Shown here one piece after another: positions 44,818-53,028 of a stretch of DNA of 62,964 nucleotides. A program made the position numbers and the translations under genes. The stretch's first letter is position 1. The number at the start of each line of letters is the position of its first letter. The stretch is from NCBI GenBank assembly GCA_030619925.1, contig JAUXAL010000012.1:1-62964 (forward strand). Reading direction: 5' to 3'. Under the pieces are notes generated by a model, which worked only from the letters and a program-made list of their open reading frames with translations, was not told the origin of the DNA and ran no database searches. Source of the DNA: Phycisphaerae bacterium. Its GTDB lineage: Bacteria > Planctomycetota > Phycisphaerae > Sedimentisphaerales > Anaerobacaceae.

Positions 44818-45502
44818 ACCACGGATTTCACGGATTTTGCAGATTTTGGGGGAAATTGGGTGTTTTTCAGGTTTTTTTTGTGGAGATGTTAGTTTTTGGG
44901 CTAAAAATGGGGGCTCTTATGTCAACTTGCAAGGTATGGGCAAGATGGATAAGATAAAAACGTCAAAAAATGACTGAAAATGAAGCAAAAACGAGTGAAA
45001 AGTTCGTAAAAACGCGCGCTTTTTTAGCAAAAATGACCAAAAATTTCGCATCTTTGCATTTTAACACGTATGTCAATTTGGGAGATATAGGCAATTTTAG
45101 TTCGTGCGTCATCGCCCGTGGCTCGATGCGAGATGCTGGATGCTTCCGCCTTCGCTAAAGCTACGGCGGACAAGCGATGTTTGTATCTCGTGGTGAATGG
45201 TGGAAGACAGAGACAAATGGTGGGGCCAGTCCCACCCTACCACTTTTTAAATAGATTTCTCGACTTCGCCTGCGGCTGCGCTCGAAATGACGGATGGAAT
45301 ATCGAATCTCGAACAAGGAACATCGGATGATGAAGTGGGTCGCCGCTTGCGCAGGGATTACGGCAGAGGAATATCCAATATCGAACAAGGAATAACGAAT
45401 GATGAAGTGAAGCGGCCGGGGGGGCGTTTTTTCCATTTACAGGCGGCTACTTACGATTTACGATTGTGCAGCAGGAATTGAATCTCTGAAAGGAAATATA
45501 AG
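44818..45502. repeat. 685-bp spacer made largely of dispersed repeats
   Basis: No gene seen. It opens with ACCACGGATTTCACGGATTTTGC, a common spacer word, then an A-rich stretch. Around 45113-45180 is a CTCGATGCGAGATGCTGG / GCCTTCGCTAAAGC tract; around 45251-45297 CTTCGCCTGCGGCTGCGCTCG. Two copies of an approximately 40-bp unit (GAATATCGAATCTCGAACAAGG... and GAATATCCAATATCGAACAAGG..., both ending ATGATGAAGT) lie at 45297-45335 and 45369-45408, in the family that forms the fcl tail. Confidence 0.65.
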
Positions 45503-46261
45503 ATGGATACGAAAATAAAGGAAAAATTCATAAGTCTCTGGGGAAAATATTTTAACGGGGCAGAGCTTCCTATCACCTTCTATTACACTGACGAGCCAAC
45601 CGGGGCCGAAGCGGCCAAGCCTTCCTCGGGACACAGGTGCATTTTTGCTGATTTATGCAAAGTAAGAACGGGAAAATCTCTTTACTTCGACGCTGAGTCA
45701 ATCGGGTGTTTCGGCGGGAAAAGGTATTTAGGGTTTACTACAAAAGTCATGGAGAACTTCGAATATTTCCTTTCCTGCGGTATCCCCGGAAAGCTTGAGG
45801 GTGAGCGTTACAAAAAAACGCCTGAACTGGTCAGAGAGATGATGGAAAACGTCCCAAAGTTAGAGGCGCCCCGTAAGTTCATCGTTTTCAAGAGATGGGA
45901 CATGCTCGAAGAGCCGGACGAACCTGATGTGGTCATCTTCTTTGCCCGCCCTGATGTTCTATCGGGCTTATTTACACTTGCAAACTTTGATGAATGTGAG
46001 CCGAACGCAGTATTTGCGCCATTTGCCGCCGGCTGCGGTTCCATAGTTCAGTATCCTTATCTGGAAAAAGATTCCGACCGGCCAAGAGCGGTTCTGGGGA
46101 TGTTTGACGTCTCGGCCCGGCCGTTCATCCCTGAGAATATTCTCAGCTTTTCAGTGCCGATGAATAGATTTGTTGAAATGATTGGGAATATGGAAGAGAG
46201 TTTTCTCATAACGCAGTCCTGGGGAAAAGTTAACAAGAGAATACAAAGAGCGAAGCCATAG
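45503..46261 (+). CDS. DUF169 family protein
   Basis: 252 aa. Recognised from the layout PITFYYTDEPTGAEAAKPSS, CIFADLCKVRTGKSLYFD, CFGGKRYLGF, ANFDECEPNAVFAPFAAGCGSIVQYP and GMFDVSARPFIPENILSFSVP, which fits DUF169 (COG2043), a family of soluble proteins with conserved cysteines and no established function, found in anaerobic bacteria and archaea. Cysteines at CIFADLC and GCGS could bind metal or a thiol ligand. AAAGGAAA precedes the ATG at the usual distance. No operon partner: the spacer before it is repeat-filled and the next gene lies 450 bp away. Confidence 0.8.
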   Translation: MDTKIKEKFISLWGKYFNGAELPITFYYTDEPTGAEAAKPSSGHRCIFADLCKVRTGKSLYFDAESIGCFGGKRYLGFTTKVMENFEYFLSCGIPGKLEGERYKKTPELVREMMENVPKLEAPRKFIVFKRWDMLEEPDEPDVVIFFARPDVLSGLFTLANFDECEPNAVFAPFAAGCGSIVQYPYLEKDSDRPRAVLGMFDVSARPFIPENILSFSVPMNRFVEMIGNMEESFLITQSWGKVNKRIQRAKP

Positions 46262-46415
46262 CTTAAAAACTCGAAAGTTGATTTGAGATTTTCATACCCG
46301 CTCCCCGATCATAGTCGAGGACAAGTTTCGCGGGCACAGGCTCCGTGGGCTTTGCGCGGACGAGCAGCTACTTGGGTTGTAAGGTAAGACATTATCGTGT
46401 GTTTTTGATCAATCT

Positions 46416-46494
46416 TAGTATTAAAGATACTTTGTCATAGTATTAGTATTTCTAATGAAGATTTGCTTGACTGAACAGCTGAAAGTAGTATAAT
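46416..46494 (+). promoter_or_regulatory. Sigma-70-type promoter with upstream inverted repeat
   Basis: TTGACT (46467-46472), a 16-bp spacer, and TATAAT (46489-46494) give the best promoter match I found. A short inverted repeat AGTAT-TAAAG-ATACT (46416-46430) lies 36 bp upstream and could bind a regulator. It points at the two-gene module starting at 46715. Confidence 0.6.
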
Positions 46495-46499
46495 TGTTA

Positions 46500-46714
46500 A
46501 TGTAGCGCCTAAGGAGGAGTTTTTACATAGTCAGGAGAAGGCGAAAAAAGGGATTGTAAACATGACTCAACTGGTGGGGACTCGCATGCTTGCCGCAGGA
46601 GGAGTGTGTAAATACTAAAGCATCGGCGCCAAAAAGGCCGACAAGACTGATAGGCAGTGTACGTAAGTAGGGCGAATTCATCATAAAGGATAATTTGGCG
46701 GGAAAGGGAAAAAT
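46500..46714 (+). other. Long 5' leader with an 18-codon upstream frame
   Basis: About 210 nt separate the predicted start of transcription from the first gene. It contains a small frame 46562-46618 (MTQLVGTRMLAAGGVCKY) with AAAGGGA upstream, and several GGAGGAG stretches. It may be a leader peptide or structured RNA; neither is demonstrated. The rest of the spacer (46262-46415) holds a TCGAGGACAAGTTTCGCGGG-type repeat. Confidence 0.35.
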
Positions 46715-46912
46715 ATGGCTGAAGGAAGGAGGACCGACCCGCTGGACAAGAAGATACCTGATCGGGGTCCTATTACGAAAGAGGTCGTTGACTGCATATT
46801 GAAGGAAGCAAGCAGGTTTAGAGGGGGTGTTCGTCTTTCTATAGGTCGTATATGGACAAATAAAGAATATGACGAACGCCGCAAACGCATTCTGAGTACG
46901 CCTCTCCCATAA
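46715..46912 (+). CDS. Small protein of unknown function (65 aa)
   Basis: I do not recognise this protein. It has a strong ribosome site (GGGAAAGGG, six bases before ATG), and is hydrophilic and basic with a distinct C-terminus: GRIWTNKEYDERRKRILSTP LP read as two short helices. No signal, membrane segment or cysteine pair is seen apart from one Cys. It is probably co-transcribed with the gene 36 bp downstream from the promoter at 46467. A small soluble protein before a membrane-anchored one recalls regulator-effector pairs, but that is speculation. Confidence 0.6.
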   Translation: MAEGRRTDPLDKKIPDRGPITKEVVDCILKEASRFRGGVRLSIGRIWTNKEYDERRKRILSTPLP

Positions 46913-46948
46913 ACCGCTAAGGCGAAACGCCTGCAACAAGGATGGTTC

Positions 46949-47503
46949 ATGAGCTCCGACAAATGGTCTAAGATTGTACAGCTACACCGAGCCACCAAAA
47001 CGCTTACGCTCTTATCCGAAGAACACGAACTTAAGGAATGGCGTAAGTTCCTTCAGCCTGCTATGGAGGAGGTACACGCACTTGAACATATCATGAGGGC
47101 TAAGGCTGCGGAGCTGGGCTTTCTGGCAGATCTCGAACCAGACAACAAACTTGGGTATATTGAGAAAAATCTGGACAAAGCAATTGGGCACTTGTATCGC
47201 GCGTTTTTTGACACAGCAGATTGGCTTAGTGTTATCATACGTCAAAAAATTATCACTGCTTTGGAAACGTATGACAACAGATGTATCACAGCGGTTATAC
47301 CTGAATACTACAAAGAAAAACTTGAAAAGTTGTTAACATACCATAAAACTATCATTACCAAGGTACCGGCGTTAGAGCAGTATAAAAATAAGGAAGCAAA
47401 AAAGGACTTCCGACAAAAAGTAATTGGGTTCGTTATCGGCGTCGTGGTGACAGTTATAGGCGTTATTATAGCATATCTACTTAATCGACAAAGCAGCCCC
47501 TGA
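46949..47503 (+). CDS. C-terminally membrane-anchored helical protein of unknown function
   Basis: 184 aa, not recognised. AAGGATGG lies just before ATG 46949. Residues 1-150 are strongly helical and charged (KTLTLLSEEHELKEWRKFL, YIEKNLDKAIGHLYRAFFD, YYKEKLEKLLTYHKTII), and 155-177 form one hydrophobic helix (VIGFVIGVVVTVIGVIIAYL) followed by NRQSSP, so the protein is probably tail-anchored with its bulk in the cytoplasm. No enzymatic motif is seen. Together with the 65-aa protein it forms an isolated module flanked on both sides by repeat-rich spacer. Possible roles include stress, defence or signalling; none is shown. Confidence 0.65.
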   Translation: MSSDKWSKIVQLHRATKTLTLLSEEHELKEWRKFLQPAMEEVHALEHIMRAKAAELGFLADLEPDNKLGYIEKNLDKAIGHLYRAFFDTADWLSVIIRQKIITALETYDNRCITAVIPEYYKEKLEKLLTYHKTIITKVPALEQYKNKEAKKDFRQKVIGFVIGVVVTVIGVIIAYLLNRQSSP

Positions 47504-47987
47504 TTTTTCTACCAGTATTGAGTGTTTGATACTTGTTGTTCGAACTATGATATCGGTCGCACTAATCCAATTTCCGAAGCTATATCAAAACCCTTGCATT
47601 TAGAGATGGAACACAGTTTGTCGACGAATAACACACAAATGTAGCTTGAAGGATTATGGGGTGGTTCTAATTGATAACTGATTACTGATTATTTGGGGTG
47701 GATCCCCGCCGACGACTTGCGGGGACAAGGATTGCCATACCTGTTCGTCACAATGACACGGAGAGATTGGAAAGGAAGACCGGGTTGCCGCCCATTCGGC
47801 CCTTCGGCTGCGCTCGGGGCAGGCTCTGCGTGGGAATGACCGTGTCGAATATCGAAACCCCACATCATCCGGACAGGCAAGGAATTCCGAATGATGAAGT
47901 TGTCAGGCGATAAATATGACTTGACGAATTGGCGAAGCATTCATACACTCATTTCTTTATTTGATCTCTATATTCAGGAATTAACAG
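47504..47987. other. 484-bp spacer, partly repeats
   Basis: No gene seen. 47504-47660 is unremarkable sequence. 47668-47690 has the GATAACTGATTACTGATTA word. 47695-47830 has CCCGCCGACGACTTGCGGGG and GCGCTCGGGGCAGGCTCTGCG type repeats. 47847-47905 has a degenerate copy of the fcl-tail family (GTGTCGAATATCGAAAC...GAATGATGAAGTTG). Confidence 0.5.
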
Positions 47988-48866
47988 GTGGAAGAAGCTA
48001 TTGCAAAAGCTCGCGCGCTCATTGAAGCGATGGAATATATCCGCAGCTTTCGCGGGCAAATCGTGGTGGCAAAGCTCGGCGGAAGCGTCCTCGACGATGC
48101 CGGCCTGCAAAAAAAGCTGCTGACCGATATCGCCTTTATGGCCGCCGTCGGGATGCGGCCGATCATCGTTCACGGCGGCGGAAAGGCCATCACAAGAGCG
48201 ATGAACGACGCTGGCCTTGAGCCGGTATGGGTACAGGGACTGCGCTATACCGATGAGCGAACCCTGACAATAGCAGAGCATACGCTCGTACATAAAATCA
48301 ATACGCCCATCTGCGAGACCCTGACCGAACTGGGATGTGAGCCCATGGGGCTGCACTCACTGAGCAGTTGTGTATTGTTTGCCGAAACTCTGAGACTGGC
48401 CGGCGAAGATGGGCGAAAACGCGACCTCGGTTTGGTCGGACAAGTTACGAATATAAATGCGCAATTGCTCAAGACGCTCTGCGCCGACAGGACTATACCG
48501 GTTATCGCATCGGTAGCCAAAGACAGGGCCGGCGGAAAGTTAAACGTTAACGCCGACAGTGCCGCCGGCAAGGTCGCCGCCGATGTAGTCGCTGAAAAGC
48601 TCGTTGTTGTAAGCGATACGCATGGAATACGGACAAACGTCGAAGACCCGGACAGTTGGGTTTCGAGCCTAAATGAAACACAAATCAAGGAAATGATTGA
48701 TGCCGGCGTTATCACCGGTGCAATGCTGCCAAAGGTCGAGGCCTGCCTGACGGCGCTGGACGCAGGAGTCAAAAAAGCGCATATTATCGACGGGCGAATC
48801 GAGCATTCATTACTATTGGAAATCTATACCGACAAAGGAATCGGGACACAAATAGTTGGAAAGTAA
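47988..48866 (+). CDS. argB: Acetylglutamate kinase
   Basis: Second step of arginine biosynthesis: phosphorylation of N-acetylglutamate; cytosolic. 292 aa, amino-acid kinase fold: KLGGSVL (ATP lysine and Gly loop), VHGGGKAIT, KLNVNADSAAGKVAADVVAEKL, LVVVSDTHGI and GVITGAMLPKVEACL are the family blocks. The GTG start is supported by AGGA about nine bases upstream and by the family-like N-terminus MEEAIAKARALIEAMEYIRSF; an N-terminal helix of this kind is seen in arginine-sensitive hexameric forms. First gene of argB-argD-argF. Confidence 0.95.
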   Translation: MEEAIAKARALIEAMEYIRSFRGQIVVAKLGGSVLDDAGLQKKLLTDIAFMAAVGMRPIIVHGGGKAITRAMNDAGLEPVWVQGLRYTDERTLTIAEHTLVHKINTPICETLTELGCEPMGLHSLSSCVLFAETLRLAGEDGRKRDLGLVGQVTNINAQLLKTLCADRTIPVIASVAKDRAGGKLNVNADSAAGKVAADVVAEKLVVVSDTHGIRTNVEDPDSWVSSLNETQIKEMIDAGVITGAMLPKVEACLTALDAGVKKAHIIDGRIEHSLLLEIYTDKGIGTQIVGK

Positions 48867-48929
48867 AAAGGGAGAATTCAGGACCAAGCAAACAGAATAC
48901 GGTGATTTGTAAATAAAGCTCGAAGCACT

Positions 48930-49052
48930 AAATCCGAAATCCGAAACAAATTCGAATGACCAAAATACAAAATCCAAAACTTCAAAGTTTGGGACATTTG
49001 AAATTTGAATTTTGAGATTGTTTCGAATTTCGATATTCGGATTTCGGATTTT
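48930..49052. repeat. AAATCCGAAATCCGAA inverted spacer repeat
   Basis: The left arm AAATCCGAAATCCGAAAC...TTCGAA (48930-48956) is the near-complement of TTCGAATTTCGATATTCGG... (49023-49052). The centre holds ACAAAATCCAAAACTTC / CATTTGAAATTTGAATTT words. It lies between argB and argD without an obvious terminator function. Confidence 0.65.
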
Positions 49053-49109
49053 ACATAAAGCAGGGCTAACAATAACGAAATGGGAAATGTTTAATACGAG
49101 ATGTAAATT

Positions 49110-50285
49110 ATGACTACAAAGGAGACTATTGATTTATTCGACAAATATGTTATCGCCAATTATAGCCGGCTGCCGCGGGTTATCGTCAAGGGCGAAGGCT
49201 GTTATTGTTTCGATGCCGACGGCAATAAGATACTGGATATGTTTCCCGGCTGGGCCGTCAGCGCGATAGGCCATTGCCATCCGAAGGTTGTTGAGGCATT
49301 GCGCAAACAGGCGGGCGAGCTTCTGCACATCGATAACACCTTTTACTCGGAGCCGCAGGGCAAATTAGCCAAGCTGCTGAGCGAGCGGGCGTTCGGCGGT
49401 AAGTGCTTCTTTTGCAACAGCGGCGCCGAGGCCAATGAGGCGGCGTTAAAACTGGCACGTCTGCACACTGGGCCGGAGAAGTACAAATTTATTACCGCCG
49501 AGGGCAGCTTCCACGGGCGAACCCTTGCAACCCTGACGGCAACCGCTCAGCCGAAGCACCATGAAGGTTTGCTGCCGCTGCTGCCGGGCTTTGCTTATGT
49601 CCCGTTCAACGATATTGCCGCGCTCGAGTCGGCTTTCAGCGATGAAGTGGCGGCGGTTATGGTCGAGCCCATTCAGGGCGAAGGTGGAATTAATATTGCT
49701 GCGAAGGAGTATCTGCAGGCAATCCGCCGGCTCTGTGATGAAAATGCGGCGCTGCTTATCTTTGATGAAGTCACCACCGGAATCGGCAGGACCGGCAAAT
49801 GGTTCGCATATCAGCATTTTGACGTCGAGCCGGATATTATGACCATGGCAAAGGCGCTGGGCGGAGGCGTGGCCATAGGGGCCATGATGGCTAAAGCCGA
49901 AGTGGCCGCCTCGCTGGTCCCCGGCAAACACGCTTCTACTTTCGGCGGCAACGCCCTGGTCTGCGCAGCAGCCATTGCCGTCATAGAGGCAATAGAGCAG
50001 GAGAATCTATTGGAAAATGCCGTCAAGCTTGGCCAATACACTAAAGACAGGCTCGAGCAGCTTAAGCAAAAACACGCCATTATCGACAGCGTCCGCGGTG
50101 TTGGCCTGATGATAGGCGTTCAATTGACAAGCTCCGGCACCGACATTGCCGACAAATGTTTGGAAAACGGCCTGCGCATAAACTGCACCCAGGGCACGGT
50201 GCTTCGGTTTATGCCGCCAATGATTGCCACTAAAAGCCAAATCAACCAGGCCGTCGATATTCTTGATACTGTTTTGACGGAATAA
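49110..50285 (+). CDS. argD: Acetylornithine aminotransferase
   Basis: PLP-dependent class III aminotransferase of arginine biosynthesis (N-acetylglutamate semialdehyde to N-acetylornithine). 391 aa. FCNSGAEANEAALKLAR (phosphate-binding), FHGRTLATLTATAQPKH, EPIQGEGGINIA, LLIFDEVTTGIGRTGKWFAYQ (Asp for the pyridine nitrogen) and MTMAKALGGG with the PLP lysine K248 are all present. It could also serve lysine synthesis as the succinyl-diaminopimelate aminotransferase. Same strand as argB, separated by 243 bp of repeat; about 100 bp before argF. Confidence 0.95.
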   Translation: MTTKETIDLFDKYVIANYSRLPRVIVKGEGCYCFDADGNKILDMFPGWAVSAIGHCHPKVVEALRKQAGELLHIDNTFYSEPQGKLAKLLSERAFGGKCFFCNSGAEANEAALKLARLHTGPEKYKFITAEGSFHGRTLATLTATAQPKHHEGLLPLLPGFAYVPFNDIAALESAFSDEVAAVMVEPIQGEGGINIAAKEYLQAIRRLCDENAALLIFDEVTTGIGRTGKWFAYQHFDVEPDIMTMAKALGGGVAIGAMMAKAEVAASLVPGKHASTFGGNALVCAAAIAVIEAIEQENLLENAVKLGQYTKDRLEQLKQKHAIIDSVRGVGLMIGVQLTSSGTDIADKCLENGLRINCTQGTVLRFMPPMIATKSQINQAVDILDTVLTE

Positions 50286-50293
50286 AGAAGAAT

Positions 50294-50374
50294 CCCCACA
50301 CTTATGTGTGGGGAATGGATACCACGCTCGTGAGTGTGTGGATGTCTATGGATACCACACACGTGAGTGTGTGG
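50294..50374. repeat. REP-like hairpin cluster supplying the argF Shine-Dalgarno
   Basis: Three hairpins: CCCCACAC-TTAT-GTGTGGGG (50294-50313), CCACGCTC-GTGA-GTGTGTGG (50322-50341, imperfect) and CCACACAC-GTGA-GTGTGTGG (50355-50374). The last two sit in a near-direct repeat beginning ATGGATACCAC. The GGAGG at 50373-50377, six bases before the argF ATG, is partly made by the end of the third hairpin. Confidence 0.7.
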
Positions 50375-50383
50375 AGGTCTGAA

Positions 50384-51295
50384 ATGAGAAATTTCCTTTC
50401 CATAAGCGATTGTCCCGTTGAGCTGCTAAAAGAATTGCTGCGGACAAGCGCCAGGCTTAAGAGTTTATACGGCGTTGGCGGTAATGATTTATGCCTTTCG
50501 GGGAAAATCTTAGCGATGCTTTTTGAAAAGCCGAGCCTGCGGACCCGAATCAGTTTCCACGTTGCCATGACGGACCTCGGCGGCAGTGCGATTTACATCA
50601 AGCCCGAAGACATCGGCGGCATCGGCAGCCGCGAGCCGATCAAAGATTTGGCAAGAGTTCTGAGTCGATACGTCAACTGCATAATGGCACGCACCTTCGA
50701 GCACAAAACCATCACCGAGCTGGCTGAATACGCAACGGTGCCGGTTATAAACGCCCTGACGAACCGGCTGCATCCCTGCCAGGCGATGGCTGACGTACTT
50801 ACGATCCAGGAGCATTGCGAAGACATAAAGGGCGTGAAAATTGCTTTTATCGGTGACGGCAATAACGTGGCCCGGTCACTGGCTTTTGCCTGCGCAAAGC
50901 TGGGTATGAATATGGTCGTTGCTTCGCCGGCTGGTTACGAGCTCGATGCTGAAACAATCGAAAAGGCAAATCAAATATCAGCCGAGACCGTCCGGCAAAC
51001 AAACGACCCCGGCGTAGCTGTTCTTGATGCCGATATTATTTACACCGACACCTGGGTCAGCATGGGCCAGGAGGAGGAAAAGCAAAAGCGCCGTGCGGAT
51101 TTTGCAGGTTTTCAGGTCAATGCCGAATTGGTCAAGTCCGCACCGGCCAATGTCAAGATTATGCACTGTCTGCCGGCTTATCGCGGCTTTGAAATCACCG
51201 ATGAGGTCACCGAGTCGCCCAATTCGATTATGTTCGACCAGGCTGAGAACCGCCTGCACTTCCAGCGAGCTTTATTAAAAAAACTGTTGGGCTAA
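50384..51295 (+). CDS. argF: Ornithine carbamoyltransferase
   Basis: Forms citrulline from ornithine and carbamoyl phosphate; cytosolic trimer. 303 aa. Carbamoyl-phosphate loop FEKPSLRTRISFHV (SLRTR at 51-55), HPCQAMADVLTI, IAFIGDGNNVARSL, YTDTWVSMGQEEE and the ornithine-site HCLPAYRG are all present. ATG 50384 is chosen because GGAGG lies six bases upstream and the family-like start RNFLSISDCP follows. The in-frame codons back to 50306 translate the hairpin repeats (DTTLVSVW, DTTHVSVW) and are not credible protein. Last gene of the arginine operon. Confidence 0.95.
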   Translation: MRNFLSISDCPVELLKELLRTSARLKSLYGVGGNDLCLSGKILAMLFEKPSLRTRISFHVAMTDLGGSAIYIKPEDIGGIGSREPIKDLARVLSRYVNCIMARTFEHKTITELAEYATVPVINALTNRLHPCQAMADVLTIQEHCEDIKGVKIAFIGDGNNVARSLAFACAKLGMNMVVASPAGYELDAETIEKANQISAETVRQTNDPGVAVLDADIIYTDTWVSMGQEEEKQKRRADFAGFQVNAELVKSAPANVKIMHCLPAYRGFEITDEVTESPNSIMFDQAENRLHFQRALLKKLLG

Positions 51296-51301
51296 TTAAA
51301 A

Positions 51302-52288
51302 ATGACACATCATAGAATAATTATTGGTGATTCCAGATGCATGATGGAGGTGCCTAATGAGTCTATCCATCTGATTATCACATCTCCACCATACTGGCAA
51401 CTAAAAGATTACGGAAATGGTAGCCAAATAGGTTTTGATGATAGCTACGAAGATTATATTAATAATTTGAATATTGTCTGGAAAGAATGCCACAGAGTCC
51501 TAAATAAGGGTTGCCGTTTGTGCGTGAATATTGGTGACCAGTTTGCTCGCTCTGTTTACTACGGAAGATACAAGGTCATTCCTATAAGAACCGAGATCAT
51601 AAAGTTTTGTGAAACTGTAGGCTTTGACTATATGGGGGCAATTATCTGGCAAAAGGTTACAACCTGTAATACAACGGGCGGTGCAACAATAATGGGCTCA
51701 TTTCCTTTTCCGAGAAATGGGATTCTCAAAATTGACTATGAATTTATTCTGATTTTCAAAAAGCACGGCAGCGCACCTAGGGTTAGCAGAGAAATAAAAG
51801 AAAAGTCAAAGATTACAATTGATGAGTGGAACCGTTTTTTCACCGGCCATTGGAATATTCCAGGGGAAAAACAAGATAAACATCTGGCAGTATTTCCCGA
51901 AGAGGTGCCCCGCCGTCTAATCAAGATGTTCAGCTTCGTAAATGACACGGTTCTTGACCCTTTTCTTGGAAGCGGAACCACTTCTTTGGCGGCCAAAAAA
52001 CTCGGGAGAAACTCTGTTGGATATGAGATAAATCCGGATTTTCTCCAATTGATAAAAGAAAAGTTGGGGATATACCAAAAGATGATTTTTGAAGAGGACG
52101 ATTTTGAAATAAGCAGGCAGGATAAAGCAAGTATAGACTATAAAGAACTGGCCAAACAATTACCTTATACTTTCAAGGATCCTATCGAATTTGACAAGAG
52201 AGTTGACCCCAGAAAACTGCAATTTGGTTCAAAAATAAGTAAAGACAACCCCAAGAGGAAGACCATTAAATATGCAAGTAATAAATAA
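51302..52288 (+). CDS. DNA methyltransferase (N4-cytosine/N6-adenine, beta class)
   Basis: 328 aa. Catalytic motif IV TSPPYW is at 27-32, ahead of the SAM-binding motif I DPFLGSGTT (219-227), so the order is that of beta-class amino-methyltransferases; the SPPY form favours N4-cytosine, though N6-adenine enzymes are not excluded. Motif X-like residues follow near GRNSVGYEINPDF. The target-recognition region lies between. It starts six bases after argF, so it may ride on the arginine transcript, yet its base composition is visibly richer in A+T than the arg genes, a sign of acquisition. The last 17 bp overlap a predicted nuclease gene, giving a modification-restriction order. Confidence 0.88.
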   Translation: MTHHRIIIGDSRCMMEVPNESIHLIITSPPYWQLKDYGNGSQIGFDDSYEDYINNLNIVWKECHRVLNKGCRLCVNIGDQFARSVYYGRYKVIPIRTEIIKFCETVGFDYMGAIIWQKVTTCNTTGGATIMGSFPFPRNGILKIDYEFILIFKKHGSAPRVSREIKEKSKITIDEWNRFFTGHWNIPGEKQDKHLAVFPEEVPRRLIKMFSFVNDTVLDPFLGSGTTSLAAKKLGRNSVGYEINPDFLQLIKEKLGIYQKMIFEEDDFEISRQDKASIDYKELAKQLPYTFKDPIEFDKRVDPRKLQFGSKISKDNPKRKTIKYASNK

Positions 52289-52961
52289 ATTTTCCAAGTC
52301 TATCTGGAAAAAAGAAGAAGAAAAATTCAAAAAATTAACAGGCAAAACCAAAATACCTAATAAAAATTTAGATGAAGTTGATTTTCTTGTCCTTAGGGAA
52401 GAGAGTGATTTCGATAGGATTCCTGATATAGGTGGGTGTTATTGGATTTGGACTAACGAGAGAGTGAACCATAGGTTCCATAAACACGAAATTCCTGACA
52501 GGGTTAAGGCAGGAGAAGTTATTTATAATGGTATAGCGAAAGACAATGTTCGGCAAAGAATAAAACGCCATCTACTTGGTGATATGGAAGCCACCTGGTC
52601 AGGAATTAGCTTAGACATTTTTCTTTCTAGGCGGTCTAAGTCACACAGGAAAAAAGTTTTATCTTCAACAGGAAAAGTGCCTTATATTTTTATTGACAAT
52701 GAATTGCAACCAATCAGGGAAAGGGATTTAACTTTTAGATTAAATTTGTCTAAAGAGGAACGTGATTTTATTCAGAAATGTAAACTGGTTACGTGTTTTT
52801 TTAGAAACGGTATCAATATTTTTGAGAGAAAGCATAGGAAATTTACTTTTAAAATTTACTTCATAACTGGATTAGAACCCCTTTATTTAGAATATATAGA
52901 AAAAAGATGGCGAGAGAAATTTGGGCTGCCAAAGTTATGTTCGTATTCATCCGGTCGTTAA
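52272..52961 (+). CDS. Putative GIY-YIG-fold type II restriction endonuclease
   Basis: 229 aa overlapping the methyltransferase by 17 bp. Residues 55-60 (GCYWIW) and 84-87 (IYNG) resemble the paired GIY and YIG strands, Y57 and Y85 being the candidate catalytic tyrosines; R94/R96 in NVRQRIKRHLLGD fits the GIY-YIG arginine, and E144 (in FIDNELQPIRE) sits at a plausible distance for the metal-binding Glu. GIY-YIG restriction enzymes of the Eco29kI/Hpy188I type are known, and the gap between the two tyrosines is wider here than in homing nucleases, as in that group. The gene is AT-rich and Lys-rich, unlike its neighbours. The fold assignment is by motif reading only; pairing with the methyltransferase is the strongest support. 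Confidence 0.62.
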   Translation: MQVINKFSKSIWKKEEEKFKKLTGKTKIPNKNLDEVDFLVLREESDFDRIPDIGGCYWIWTNERVNHRFHKHEIPDRVKAGEVIYNGIAKDNVRQRIKRHLLGDMEATWSGISLDIFLSRRSKSHRKKVLSSTGKVPYIFIDNELQPIRERDLTFRLNLSKEERDFIQKCKLVTCFFRNGINIFERKHRKFTFKIYFITGLEPLYLEYIEKRWREKFGLPKLCSYSSGR

Positions 52962-53028
52962 CTTAAACATTATCAACTATCTTACGATTTATGTTATTTT
53001 GTGAGGATGTGAACACTTCTTAGAATCC

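Noticed and set aside
45297-45408. Two approximately 40-bp repeats, considered as a CRISPR array
   Set aside because: Only two degenerate copies, spacer not of regular size, no cas genes.
46523-46998. Minus-strand frames of 105 and 138 codons
   Set aside because: They are antisense shadows of the 65-aa gene and its leader, with no ribosome sites.
50306-50383. In-frame N-terminal extension of argF
   Set aside because: It is the translation of tandem hairpin repeats; GGAGG and family similarity both point to ATG 50384.
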